A stretch of 47,053 bases of DNA. Source: Bacilli bacterium. GTDB lineage: Bacteria > Bacillota_I > Bacilli_A > RFN20 > CAG-826. The stretch spans positions 1-47,053 of the forward strand of contig JAGAYY010000029.1 in the NCBI GenBank assembly GCA_017940265.1, read 5' to 3'. Numbering within the stretch: the stretch's first letter is position 1; each line of letters opens with the position of its first letter. This document shows positions 1-8,012 of the stretch, piece after piece. A model generated the notes under the pieces. It saw only the letters and a program-made list of their open reading frames with translations. It was not told where the DNA came from and did not search any database. A program made the position numbers and the translations under genes.

Positions 1-73
1 AGAACAAGAGGCAACATCCTTTTGCTATGCTTTCTACATTAAATATAACTAGAAAAACCAATAATTTACAACA

Positions 74-118
74 AGAAAAAAGTCTCAATCTCACATTATG
101 CGTGCGAGCGAGACTTAT
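74..118 (-). terminator. Rho-independent terminator after uppS
   Basis: Read on the minus strand, AAGTCTC (complement of 110-116) pairs with GAGACTT (complement of 80-86) around a second, weaker inner stem. A T-rich run follows (complement of 74-80). It lies about 70 bases past the uppS stop, so it is the expected end of the ispH-abiE-uppS transcription unit. I see nothing recognisable in bases 1-73. Confidence 0.75.
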
Positions 119-188
119 TTTGTCGGTGAGTTGCAATTAATTATTCAATTAACAATTTTTTATAATGGCTAGAGCTGAGTATTGTAGA

Positions 189-902
189 TTATTCCTCAGT
201 AATCTTACCGTATCTTCTATCTCTAGTAGCGTATTCTTTTAGGCATTCTTCAAACTTATCTTTAGTGAAGTCTGGCCAATATGTTTTAGTGAAAATAAAC
301 TCAGAATAAGCGAGTTGATATAGTAAATAGTTACTTAAACGTTGTTCTCCACTTGTTCTAATCATTAAATCAATTGGAGGTAAGTTTGATGTATATAGAT
401 GATCACTAATTGTTTGTTCATCAATATCATTTATATCTAACTTATTTTCTTTTACTAAATTAGCGATTTCTTTAGTGGCTTTCACTAATTCTTGTCTACT
501 TCCATAATTAAGAGCAATGTTAAAAACATAGTTATTGTTATCTTTGGTCTTATTTAATGCTTCTAATACTGTTTTTTGTGTGTGTTTAGGGAGTCTAGTG
601 ATGTCTCCCATCACTTGGACCCTAACACCATCACGCATTAAATCTGCGATATTATCTTTAAAGAACTTATCTAGATATCTAAATAAGAGAGTGATTTCAC
701 TTTTTGGTCTATTCCAGTTTTCCGTAGAAAAAGCATATAAGGTCATACAGTAGATATGATTAGCCTTAACAGCATCAAATATTTCAATAATTCTTTTACA
801 GCCTTCTTCATGACCTGCGGTTCTAGGCAATCCTCTTTTTTTAGCCCAACGACCATTGCCATCCATGATGAGGGCAACGTGATTAATTTGATTATTTGCC
901 AT
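189..902 (-). CDS. uppS: Isoprenyl transferase (undecaprenyl diphosphate synthase)
   Basis: This cis-prenyltransferase adds isopentenyl units to farnesyl diphosphate to make the C55 lipid carrier for cell-wall precursors. The 237 residues match the usual family length. The substrate-binding motif MDGNGRWAKKRG sits at residues 13-24 with its catalytic Asp14. The YAFSTENW block and the C-terminal RTSGEQRLSNYLLYQLAYSE block are present. AAGGAG lies just upstream of the ATG. The gene starts 12 bases after the abiEii-like stop, so it is co-transcribed with the toxin pair and probably with ispH. Normal uppS neighbours such as cdsA are not seen before the window edge. Identification is firm. Confidence 0.95.
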   Translation of the reverse strand: MANNQINHVALIMDGNGRWAKKRGLPRTAGHEEGCKRIIEIFDAVKANHIYCMTLYAFSTENWNRPKSEITLLFRYLDKFFKDNIADLMRDGVRVQVMGDITRLPKHTQKTVLEALNKTKDNNNYVFNIALNYGSRQELVKATKEIANLVKENKLDINDIDEQTISDHLYTSNLPPIDLMIRTSGEQRLSNYLLYQLAYSEFIFTKTYWPDFTKDKFEECLKEYATRDRRYGKITEE

Positions 903-914
903 TTTGGTTTCTCC

Positions 915-1781
915 TTATAATTTCAAGTAATCTAGTGTAGATAGAAATAATTCTTTGCTCCATAGTGATAGAGATTCTTGATCCGTAATGAAGCTTGATA
1001 CATCTTTTCTAGCTAGATTATAGTCAACACTTGTAAATCTTTCTTGTAGCATCTTCTTAAGTAATGGAAGATCTAACTTAATGTCATTAGATATCTTATT
1101 TGAGTTTTTCAGTTTATTTTCCAAGTATTCTAAGTTTATTTTAGTTCCTTTAGCGCAGTAGAAAAGGTAATCATAATAATCCCTTCCCTTGATTCTATTT
1201 TTATATTCTCGACACAAAATAGCGTGTATCTTACCCGCGAATAATGTTGGCTCATCAAATACTTTGACCTCATATGGGGCGGGTAATAAACGATATTTAG
1301 TTTCCACTACACCACCCTCAGGATTATCAGTATCTATTTCAAATTTAATTTTAATTGTCTGATCTTTTATGACATTATCTACTTCATTATTGTTTGGGAA
1401 GAATGTCATAAGTAAGATTTGTGTATTGCCTTTGACAAAAGCGCTTTGGATGTCATTATTGTCTTTACTTTTTTCTTTTTTAACAACATCCATATCTAAA
1501 CCATATGAAATAAGTTCTTTTTTAATTGCAGGGAAATAATCCTCTATTTTGAAATCCTCATCTTTATTTAGTAACGCAAAGTCTAAATCTTCACTAAATC
1601 TATTAAGACCATGAAATATTCTAAGGCATGTTCCTCCATAAAAAACCGCTTTATCAAAGAAGCCCCCTCTAGATAAACCAGACAACACTATTTCTTGCAC
1701 TATTTCCTTAATAGCGTTTTCACGTTCACTATTATCTTTTGGCTGATATTTATTAAGCATTATTTCAAACACACTATTCAT
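915..1781 (-). CDS. AbiEii-type nucleotidyltransferase toxin
   Basis: The 288-residue protein has the nucleotidyltransferase signature of AbiEii/type IV toxins: YGGTCLRIFHG near residue 48, followed by SEDLDFAL, with the metal-binding DxD around residues 65-67. Family members transfer nucleotides to target RNA and cause growth arrest in phage abortive infection. The start ATG overlaps the stop of the upstream abiEi-like gene by 8 bases (ATGAATAG), the tight coupling typical of these pairs. uppS follows after 12 bases, so an essential gene may depend on this transcript. Function in this organism is inferred from family and pairing. Confidence 0.85.
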   Translation of the reverse strand: MNSVFEIMLNKYQPKDNSERENAIKEIVQEIVLSGLSRGGFFDKAVFYGGTCLRIFHGLNRFSEDLDFALLNKDEDFKIEDYFPAIKKELISYGLDMDVVKKEKSKDNNDIQSAFVKGNTQILLMTFFPNNNEVDNVIKDQTIKIKFEIDTDNPEGGVVETKYRLLPAPYEVKVFDEPTLFAGKIHAILCREYKNRIKGRDYYDYLFYCAKGTKINLEYLENKLKNSNKISNDIKLDLPLLKKMLQERFTSVDYNLARKDVSSFITDQESLSLWSKELFLSTLDYLKL

Positions 1782-2367
1782 GGAGATACTCCTTTCTTAT
1801 CATTTTTATCAATAAAACAAGATTAGTTTTATGGTATTGTTTAGCAATTTCAATCATGTCGAGGAAATTGCATGATTGAAATTCATCAATATCTATTCTT
1901 TTATCATCAAACATTAATTGTTTTAAGTCCTTTACGCTATGGACAACTGGCCATTTGCATAAAGAATCACATAGCGCTTTTTCTTTGGTGGCAATGCGGG
2001 CAACATAATCACCGTTAGTAATATGTGTTGTCCCTAAATAAAAGACATCAGAAGGAATATCAGTAAATGTATATCTTCCAAAACTATTGACGAAGTCTTT
2101 ATTCTTTCTGACCATAAGAGATGCTGATGTGATAGTTACCACCCGTTCAGGTATTAAACCATAATAAGATAGAGCTGTTTCAAAACTAATATAAGAAGGA
2201 GATAATAAGGGTGCCGCTAAAAACATCGGTTCAGCATGAGGATTATCTTCATATAATCCACGATTTAAGCGAATCAAAAGACCAGCATCACAATCCCTTT
2301 TTATCTTATCAATAGGATTAGCATACTTATGATATCTCTCTTTTAGCTGTGTAATAGTTAAAATCAT
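1774..2367 (-). CDS. AbiEi-like antitoxin / transcriptional regulator
   Basis: An N-terminal winged-helix region (TQLKERYHKY, then GLLIRLNRGLYED) precedes the AbiEi core YISFETALSYYGLIPE. AbiEi proteins neutralise the AbiEii toxin and repress their own operon. The frame is open up to 2421, but I place the start at 2367. AAGGTG lies 8 bases before that ATG, and a promoter with TTGAAA, a 16-base gap and TATAAT occupies 2390-2417, inside the longer frame. That leaves a protein of 197 residues. The next gene, AbiEii-like, overlaps by 8 bases. Confidence 0.83.
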   Translation of the reverse strand: MILTITQLKERYHKYANPIDKIKRDCDAGLLIRLNRGLYEDNPHAEPMFLAAPLLSPSYISFETALSYYGLIPERVVTITSASLMVRKNKDFVNSFGRYTFTDIPSDVFYLGTTHITNGDYVARIATKEKALCDSLCKWPVVHSVKDLKQLMFDDKRIDIDEFQSCNFLDMIEIAKQYHKTNLVLLIKMIRKEYLHE

Positions 2368-2389
2368 ATTGTTTGCACCTTCAAATACA

Positions 2390-2417
2390 ATTATATTGGA
2401 TTTAGTGGAGATTTCAA
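2390..2417 (-). promoter_or_regulatory. Sigma-A-type promoter for the abiE pair
   Basis: On the minus strand TTGAAA (2412-2417) and TATAAT (2390-2395) are separated by 16 bases. The expected start site falls just before the AAGGTG ribosome site of the abiEi-like gene. The promoter begins only a few bases after the ispH stop, so the toxin pair and uppS can be transcribed independently of ispH. Confidence 0.72.
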
Positions 2418-2424
2418 GCAATAC

Positions 2425-3276
2425 TCATTTATTTTCTAGATATTCTTTTATTTGATTGATTGTATTTAACGGAGTGGATGTACCACTTGCTATAACAGCG
2501 TTTTTATATTTAATATCTAACTTTTTACAATCTTCGATATTTTCTAGTAGATATATCGCTTTATTAAGATGTTTCTTTTTAGCGACTTCATATAGTTTCA
2601 TCGTATTAGATGATTTCTTACTACCAACGATGATGATAGTGTCTATATCATCCCCTAGTTCATTGATGGCCTTTTGCCTTAATAATGTCGCATCACATAT
2701 TTCATCAATGATATTAGGATTCTTGATGTTTTCTTTTATCTCTTTGTGGATATCTTCTAATTCTAGAAATGATAATGTTGTTTGATTGATGATTAATGGA
2801 TTATCAGTTTTGACTTGGGAATAGTCAAACTTCTCATTAATATCATAGAACAACACATTATCATTTTGTGTTAATGCGGCGTTTGCTTCTGGATGATTAC
2901 GTTTACCAATATAGATAGTTTCTTTACTACCTCTTATTGCATTAAAGCATTCTTTTACTTTAGGACATGTCGCATCAAAATATGTGACACCCTTAATAGA
3001 TAAGATATCTTCATAGACATCAGGATGACCATGCGCGGTAAATATCACAATATCTCTACTAGTAAATTTCTTAAGGACCTCTAATGGATTCTTATTAGTT
3101 AAATCTATTGTTTTAATGCCATAACCATCTAGTTCTTTAGTCACTTCTTCATTGTGGACGAGTAAACCAAAAACATAGATATTCTTATCTTTATATTCAT
3201 TAGCGACCTTCTTAGCAAGATTAATCGCATTTATCACACCATAACAATGGGCAATAGGTTTAAGTAGTTTAATCAT
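2425..3276 (-). CDS. ispH: 4-hydroxy-3-methylbut-2-enyl diphosphate reductase
   Basis: IspH is the last enzyme of the MEP pathway. It reduces HMBPP to IPP and DMAPP with a 4Fe-4S cluster. The three cluster cysteines are visible in AHCYGV, DATCPKV and DEICDAT, with the substrate-binding AHGHPD, HPEA and NQTTLS blocks between them. I take the second ATG (3276), because family members begin with a short strand directly before the first Cys motif. Four residues upstream (3288) is another ATG that overlaps TATAAT at 3287-3292, so the mRNA may begin close to the chosen start with almost no leader. The stop is TGA, rare in this window. Confidence 0.9.
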   Translation of the reverse strand: MIKLLKPIAHCYGVINAINLAKKVANEYKDKNIYVFGLLVHNEEVTKELDGYGIKTIDLTNKNPLEVLKKFTSRDIVIFTAHGHPDVYEDILSIKGVTYFDATCPKVKECFNAIRGSKETIYIGKRNHPEANAALTQNDNVLFYDINEKFDYSQVKTDNPLIINQTTLSFLELEDIHKEIKENIKNPNIIDEICDATLLRQKAINELGDDIDTIIIVGSKKSSNTMKLYEVAKKKHLNKAIYLLENIEDCKKLDIKYKNAVIASGTSTPLNTINQIKEYLENK

Positions 3277-3286
3277 AGCTAACGTC

Positions 3287-3292
3287 ATTATA
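3287..3292 (-). promoter_or_regulatory. Probable -10 box of ispH
   Basis: TATAAT on the minus strand ends 10 bases before the preferred ispH ATG. No clear -35 hexamer and no Shine-Dalgarno sequence is seen, consistent with a near-leaderless mRNA. Confidence 0.45.
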
Positions 3293-3362
3293 CATTTATT
3301 CTCAATACTTTGGCATATGATGAATCAAAAGATACGCCAATTTGGCACATTAGTTAGTTGGC

Positions 3363-3809
3363 TTAGTACTCTATCACTCTTTTATGCAACATTTCAAAGC
3401 CATCATAATCATCAATCATATAATCTTCTATAACATCTTCAGGTATTTCAACAATTTGTAATTTGCTAAAAATGCTACTAGCTTCATCACCAAGTTCTTC
3501 AATAACTTCAATAAGAACTGGATCAAACCTATGCTTCTCATCTAAAATCAAACACCCTTCACGTTTATTATCAAAAGAAGAACGTATTATTTTGTCCCCT
3601 AGGTCCACGAAGGAGTAAAAATATAATAACGTTGGCTCATCTTTAATAAATTCATTGAGGCTTTCTTTAGTGTAGGTAAGTGCATTTTCAGCATTATGAT
3701 TGCCTCTATAGTAATAAAGGGTTTTACCAATCTTTTCAGCATAAAGAGAATATCCTCTAGGGGAGACTCTAAATAGCCCATAGCATTTATTTAAAATAAC
3801 TTTTTTCAT
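3363..3809 (-). CDS. Conserved hypothetical protein, 148 residues
   Basis: I know this pattern only as a small uncharacterised family. It starts with KKVILNKCYGLFRVSP and ends with a block like DPVLIEVIEELGDEAS, then KLQIVEIPEDV and a DYDGFEMLHKR tail, which recurs in many bacterial and prophage proteins of unknown role. The start at 3809 is chosen because AGGAG lies 7 bases upstream. The frame continues to 3869, but those 20 residues are translated from an IS605-like end fragment and have no ribosome site. No signal peptide or membrane segment is present. No function is assigned. Confidence 0.7.
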   Translation of the reverse strand: MKKVILNKCYGLFRVSPRGYSLYAEKIGKTLYYYRGNHNAENALTYTKESLNEFIKDEPTLLYFYSFVDLGDKIIRSSFDNKREGCLILDEKHRFDPVLIEVIEELGDEASSIFSKLQIVEIPEDVIEDYMIDDYDGFEMLHKRVIEY

Positions 3810-3820
3810 ATGACTCTCCT

Positions 3821-3843
3821 GTGACGTACTTCCACCACTTATT
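3821..3843 (-). repeat. IS200/IS605-like right-end fragment
   Basis: These 23 bases match the right end of the tnpB element at 18951-18973 at 21 positions, in the same orientation. Only the tip of the end structure is left and no tnpB sequence is attached. The fragment stops where the AGGAG ribosome site of the hypothetical gene at 3363-3809 begins. Confidence 0.6.
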
Positions 3844-3932
3844 TTGCATTCCATTGATGTAGCCTCCATTTTTTTGTTCTTTCTAGACTACATTCTCATA
3901 AAGAAAAAAATGAGTCAATAGACCCACCAAAA

Positions 3933-4005
3933 TTGCCTTTTAATATTATATTAAATAGTAGGTAATCTATATCTTAGTAGGTAATAATATAATATTTAAA
4001 GGCAA
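3933..4005. repeat. 21-bp inverted repeat enclosing a duplicated 11-mer
   Basis: The arms 3933-3953 and 3985-4005 are reverse complements at 20 of 21 positions. The 31-base interior carries TAGTAGGTAAT at 3956-3966, and a second copy at 3975-3985 overlaps the start of the right arm; the copies are 19 bases apart. There is no coding capacity. It could be a miniature transposable remnant, a protein-binding cruciform or a bidirectional transcription stop; nothing decides between these. Confidence 0.7.
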
Positions 4006-4107
4006 ATTTTTTAAAATTTTCCTTTAATGCAGTATCAATAATTGCAATGTGTAAATTATGCACAATGCTTTTTCAGTTGTTGCATTTTTTGCAAATACTG
4101 TTTTTGC

Positions 4108-4145
4108 CTTAATAAAAGGCTCATGTGCAGATAATGCACACGAGC
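4108..4145 (-). terminator. Terminator after dxs
   Basis: On the minus strand an 11-base stem (complement of 4135-4145 with 4119-4129, one mismatch) closes a five-base loop and is followed by CTTTTATT. It lies about 40 bases beyond the dxs stop. Confidence 0.7.
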
Positions 4146-4183
4146 TTATGTCTTGTTTGCTTTATTAAATTCTGTGAAATCCT

Positions 4184-6031
4184 TTACAAGAGTTTCCTTA
4201 AATCATCAAAGGTGATACCAAGGTCTTTAACTTGATCTAAAACATTACCGTGCTTGATAAATGTATTTGGAATCGCTAGGACTTTGACTTTACCGTTATA
4301 ACCAAATTCGTTTAGATAATTAAGCACATATGAGGCAAAGCCTTCTTTCGTACCATAGATATCGTAAATTACTATTTGTTTCTTGTTGAATAATGGCTTT
4401 AATAATTCTTCATCTATTGGTCTAAGGAACATCGCGTTAACAATTGTGCAACCTTTGAAGTGTTCCACTAAATGGGTAATTACTGGACCATAAGAGATGA
4501 TAGCTATATCTCCATCATTAGTTTCTACTTTCCATTCCCCTAATTTAACAGGACGTGGTTCATGGTTATTTACAATTGGAGTGATGTCTTTAGGGTAACG
4601 GATTGCAAGTGGATGATGATAATCAGTGGAGAAGTTAAATAAATCAATAGCTTCTTCCATATCTTTAGCCATTGCAATAGCGACATTAGGTATAGACATG
4701 AGATAGGCGACATCATAGATACCTGAATGGGTTTCACCATCTTCACCAGGGAGGCCCGCTCTATCGATAAGGAAAGTGACATCGCTATCAAGTCTAGCAA
4801 CATCATGGCTAATTTCATCATAACTACGTTGTAAGAAGGTACTATAGATAGAATAGTAAGCATGGATATCTTTATTTAAGCCAATAGCCGCGGCAAAAAC
4901 CGCGCCATGTTCTTCAGATATACCAACATCAAATACTCTATCTGGATATTTAGTTAATAAATCATCAATACATGAGCCCACCATAGTAGCGGGATTAATT
5001 AATACCATCCTATCATCGACTTTAAGTCTATCTTTTAATAACTGAGCGTATACTTGACTCCATGATATATAGTTAGGATCTCTAACTTTAAGTGGTTTAC
5101 CTGTTTCTATATCAAATGGGCCAACACCATGCCAGTTACCAACATCATCTTCTTCGGCTAACTTATAACCACTACCTTTTTGTGTGGTGACATGTAAGAC
5201 AACTGAACTAGGAGCGTTCTTCGCGTAATTAAAGGCTTTCTCTAATTGTTTGATGTCATGTCCATCAATATTAGAGATGAAATATAAACCCATTTCTGTA
5301 AATATGTTCCTTCTAATAAAGATTTTCTTAAATTGACGTTTAATCCAACTAGTTAAGTGATAGAACCATCTAGTTAAGAAAGTCTTTTTTAAAAACCTTT
5401 GATATCTATTTTTATTTCTTAAGTAACCTTTAGATAATCTGAACTTTTCAAAGTATCTATGCATTAAGCCACGTGATTCACCGATAGAACGGTTATTGTC
5501 ATTGATGATAATGATGATTTTATGATTGAAGTTAGCGATGTTATTAAGACCTTCAAAGGCTAGGCCGTTGGCTAAAGAAGAATCACCGATAACAGCGATA
5601 ACTTCATATTTCTCTTTATTTAAATCACGGGCTAAGGCTAAACCCATAGCAGCGCTTATAGATGTAGAAGAGTGACCCGCTTCATATGGATCATATTCTG
5701 ATTCACATCTTCTTTGGAAACCTGATACACCATCACTCTTTCTTAATCTATCAAGACTTCTACCAGATAAGATTTTATGCGCATAACTTTGATGGCCAAC
5801 ATCGAATATGACCTTATCGTTAGGTAAATTAAAGCAATGATGAATAGCGACAGTTAAATCAGTGGCTCCTAAGGAACTAGCAAGGTGACCACCATTTTTA
5901 GCGCAGCTAACAATAATCTTATCTTTGATATCTTTGCTTAACTGTTCAAGTTCATCTACCTTTAAGCCTTTGATATCCGCAGGGTTAAAAGGTTTATCTA
6001 AGTCAAATCTCTTAATATCTTTCTTCTTCAT
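4184..6031 (-). CDS. dxs: 1-deoxy-D-xylulose-5-phosphate synthase
   Basis: DXS condenses pyruvate and glyceraldehyde 3-phosphate using thiamine diphosphate, the entry step of the MEP pathway that ispH completes. The landmarks are GGHLASSLG, DVGHQSYAHKIL, the ThDP motif as VIGDSSLANGLAFEGLNN (GDS rather than the usual GDG), IDGHD, the transketolase-type catalytic Glu in VGISEEHGAVFA, and DRAGLPGEDGETH. I choose the ATG at 6031, giving 615 residues, the normal size. The frame is open to 6076, but those residues match nothing and lack a ribosome site. It follows a fic gene by about 60 bases and ends at a terminator. Confidence 0.93.
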   Translation of the reverse strand: MKKKDIKRFDLDKPFNPADIKGLKVDELEQLSKDIKDKIIVSCAKNGGHLASSLGATDLTVAIHHCFNLPNDKVIFDVGHQSYAHKILSGRSLDRLRKSDGVSGFQRRCESEYDPYEAGHSSTSISAAMGLALARDLNKEKYEVIAVIGDSSLANGLAFEGLNNIANFNHKIIIIINDNNRSIGESRGLMHRYFEKFRLSKGYLRNKNRYQRFLKKTFLTRWFYHLTSWIKRQFKKIFIRRNIFTEMGLYFISNIDGHDIKQLEKAFNYAKNAPSSVVLHVTTQKGSGYKLAEEDDVGNWHGVGPFDIETGKPLKVRDPNYISWSQVYAQLLKDRLKVDDRMVLINPATMVGSCIDDLLTKYPDRVFDVGISEEHGAVFAAAIGLNKDIHAYYSIYSTFLQRSYDEISHDVARLDSDVTFLIDRAGLPGEDGETHSGIYDVAYLMSIPNVAIAMAKDMEEAIDLFNFSTDYHHPLAIRYPKDITPIVNNHEPRPVKLGEWKVETNDGDIAIISYGPVITHLVEHFKGCTIVNAMFLRPIDEELLKPLFNKKQIVIYDIYGTKEGFASYVLNYLNEFGYNGKVKVLAIPNTFIKHGNVLDQVKDLGITFDDLRKLL

Positions 6032-6091
6032 ATTCTTTAGCGTATTTATTTTCTCACATAACGCATATAATCGCAAAAAATACTATTTCTA

Positions 6092-7330
6092 TCATTTCTT
6101 TTCATAAGCAATCATCTCTTTATTTATATCAAATAGTTTTTTATTGCTTGTAGTTTCTACTTCTTTTAGAATTCCATATTCCGTAAATCTGTTAAGTATC
6201 TTAAATGCACCTTGTTTGCTTATTTGTATACGATTCCATGAGGTGAAGTCTGTATAAACAAAAGGCCCTTTAGCACTTACTAGAATTCTTTTTATATAGT
6301 CTTTATCGGTGTTTGAGATAACAATGCCTTTTTCTTTTAGAAGTGCATCTATGTGCTCGATATTTTTATAGGTCAAGAAATAGAGAATTGAAACATCAAA
6401 AATATATAAAAGGAAGTAAGTGATATCATTATGAGCATTTCTTGATTCAGAAAGAGCAGAATAATAGTTTCCCTTTGTTTGATTGATTGCATCACTAATA
6501 AAAGGTGGGTATGAATCATTGTTAATCAAGAAATAAATCCAAAGAGACACCATTCTAGCGGTTCTGCCGTTATAATCGAAATATGGATGAATATATAAAA
6601 TATAGTAATGGGCAATATGAGGCAAAAGAAATCGAATAACACTATTTTTAGCCAAATTTCCATTTACAAAATCAAATAAGGAATCCATACATTCTTCGAT
6701 TTTGTTTGATGGACATCCTTCATATCCATCCACAAATACCTTATCATCCCTATATAGTTCCTCGTCTTTTAAACGATCTTCATATTCTAGAGAATCTTTT
6801 GACAATAAATCATAAAGATATCTTAAATTCTCTTTTGTAAAAGATGGTCTTTTTAAAACATATTCAATAGCGTTAGCCATATTTTTGATAATCCTATCAT
6901 TAACATTTTTAGGCTTATCATCTTTATAGACTAATTCTTCAAATCTTCTTCTAGTTGTAGGCACATTTTCTATATCTAATGTACCCTCTACTTCCGAATA
7001 GATTCTTGACTTAAGGACCTCAGGCATATTTCTAATAGCTAAATAGTTTTCATTTTCTTCTAAATCCGCTTTTAACAAATCAAAAAAAGTATGCATTTGT
7101 ATATCGAATTCTCTGCATTTTGAAAAATATATATTCTTAGAGTTGAAACTCTTCAATGGAAGTTTTTCAAATAAATCAGATATTGTTTCACCATTGTTGT
7201 CGATAAAATCATAAAAGCCATTTAACTCTTCAAGCGAAAGATGGTAATTGTAAATGTTACTGTATTGCAGTTCTCTTGCGGTGCAATAATGTCTATTTAA
7301 TTGCTCGTTATATAGGTCTTTATAATTCAT
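6092..7330 (-). CDS. Fic-domain protein with C-terminal winged helix
   Basis: Fic enzymes usually transfer AMP to a protein hydroxyl. The core here is IHPYFDYNGRTAR, with Tyr where the common motif HPFxDGNGR has Gly; His, Asn and Arg remain. An N-terminal YSEVEGT resembles the self-inhibitory (S/T)xxxEG helix, so the protein probably controls its own activity. The last ~70 residues (WNRIQISKQGAFKILNRF) look like a winged HTH. The start at 7330 has AAGG about 9 bases upstream; the frame extends to 7354 only because it reads through the upstream repeat array. It ends with TGA followed in frame by TAG. Confidence 0.85.
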   Translation of the reverse strand: MNYKDLYNEQLNRHYCTARELQYSNIYNYHLSLEELNGFYDFIDNNGETISDLFEKLPLKSFNSKNIYFSKCREFDIQMHTFFDLLKADLEENENYLAIRNMPEVLKSRIYSEVEGTLDIENVPTTRRRFEELVYKDDKPKNVNDRIIKNMANAIEYVLKRPSFTKENLRYLYDLLSKDSLEYEDRLKDEELYRDDKVFVDGYEGCPSNKIEECMDSLFDFVNGNLAKNSVIRFLLPHIAHYYILYIHPYFDYNGRTARMVSLWIYFLINNDSYPPFISDAINQTKGNYYSALSESRNAHNDITYFLLYIFDVSILYFLTYKNIEHIDALLKEKGIVISNTDKDYIKRILVSAKGPFVYTDFTSWNRIQISKQGAFKILNRFTEYGILKEVETTSNKKLFDINKEMIAYEKK

Positions 7331-7333
7331 TTC

Positions 7334-7408
7334 GTCAACCTTCTTGTAAACCAATTGTAAACCAGTATCAAAAAATCGTCAACCAAATCGTAAACCAAAA
7401 TGTTAACT
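7334..7408 (-). promoter_or_regulatory. Phased array of GGTTKAC repeats before fic
   Basis: Five copies of GTMAACC (top strand) begin at 7334, 7346, 7357, 7378 and 7390, and a degenerate copy begins at 7402. Spacings are 12, 11, 21, 12 and 12 bases, close to whole helical turns. The array fills the gap between the vanZ-like stop and the fic start and lies on one face of the helix, as expected for cooperative repressor binding. The winged-helix domain of the Fic protein is the obvious candidate; this is inference. Confidence 0.6.
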
Positions 7409-7918
7409 ATTAGCCTGCTTCTTCCTTTGGTGTCTTATGACTAGGAACAAGACTAAACCAACAAGGAAGGCCCCTAATAAATAACCACCATAGTCGATAA
7501 GTACATCAGTAAATTCACCACTTCGTTCAGGAACATTTAATTGGATGATTTCTGTAGTCATAGCGATGATTAAACCGAATGATAAGGCAAATATAGTATT
7601 AAGGAAGTGTTTAATCCATTTGAAATCTTTGAAGATATAGTAAATCGCTAAAGAAGAGAAGATACCACTTACCACGAATAAGCCAAAGTGGCCTAATGAT
7701 TTCCTAATAAATGTCGCAAAGGCATTATGGTTTTCTGGAGTTACTGTACCTGGCCTCACTGTATTAACGACTTCTTCACTTACTTCCACGACTCCTTGTG
7801 AAGCTTGGCTACTTTGAGAACCATTTAAGCAAGAATGGTAAATGATATAAGCGTTAATAGCGAACGCTAATACGGTAAAGATGATCATTAAGACTAAATC
7901 TAACTTACTCTTTTTCAT
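7403..7918 (-). CDS. VanZ-like membrane protein
   Basis: The 171 residues contain an N-terminal membrane segment, a polar external stretch (residues ~33-65) and three further membrane segments. The VanZ landmarks are a Lys/His in SLGHFGLFVVSG, then TTEIIQLNVPERSGEFTDVLIDYGGYLLG. VanZ-family proteins occur in cell-envelope contexts and some confer low-level teicoplanin resistance; the biochemical role is unsettled. It is transcribed away from the Xre-nucleotidyltransferase gene from a promoter that abuts that gene's promoter, so the two may be co-regulated. Confidence 0.8.
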   Translation of the reverse strand: MKKSKLDLVLMIIFTVLAFAINAYIIYHSCLNGSQSSQASQGVVEVSEEVVNTVRPGTVTPENHNAFATFIRKSLGHFGLFVVSGIFSSLAIYYIFKDFKWIKHFLNTIFALSFGLIIAMTTEIIQLNVPERSGEFTDVLIDYGGYLLGAFLVGLVLFLVIRHQRKKQANS

Positions 7919-7949
7919 ACATATATTGGTAATGAGATATATTAGTGAA

Positions 7950-7977
7950 ATTATACACGAATATCTTATAATAACAA
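7950..7977 (-). promoter_or_regulatory. Promoter of the vanZ-like gene
   Basis: On the minus strand TTGTTA (7972-7977) and TATAAT (7950-7955) are 16 bases apart, leaving a leader of roughly 25-30 bases. Only one base separates this -35 box from the -35 box of the divergent gene. Confidence 0.65.
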
Positions 7978-7978
7978 G

Positions 7979-8006
7979 TTGCGCATTTTATTTTGCGCAG
8001 TATAAT
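7979..8006 (+). promoter_or_regulatory. Promoter with TTGCGCA operator repeats
   Basis: TTGCGC (7979-7984), a 16-base spacer and TATAAT (8001-8006) precede the ATG at 8013 by only six bases, so the mRNA is probably leaderless. TTGCGCA occurs at 7979-7985 and again at 7993-7999, with palindromic TGCGCA in each. Repressor bound there would cover the promoter. Confidence 0.7.
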
Positions 8007-8012
8007 ATAAGT

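Larger units (their letters stand above)
3810..4183. other. Gene-free interval with AT-rich palindromes
   Basis: I see no gene in these 374 bases. They hold, in order, the IS605-like end fragment, a possible weak minus-strand promoter (TTGACT near 3915), the long inverted repeat at 3933-4005, smaller imperfect palindromes around 4045-4075, and the dxs terminator. Confidence 0.6.

Noticed and set aside
2368-2421. N-terminal extension of the AbiEi-like protein
   Set aside because: The extra 18 codons contain the promoter of the pair and lack a ribosome site, whereas the downstream ATG has AAGGTG at good spacing.
3810-3869. N-terminal extension of the 3363-3809 protein
   Set aside because: The added residues are translated from an IS605-like end fragment, and the ATG at 3869 has no ribosome site.
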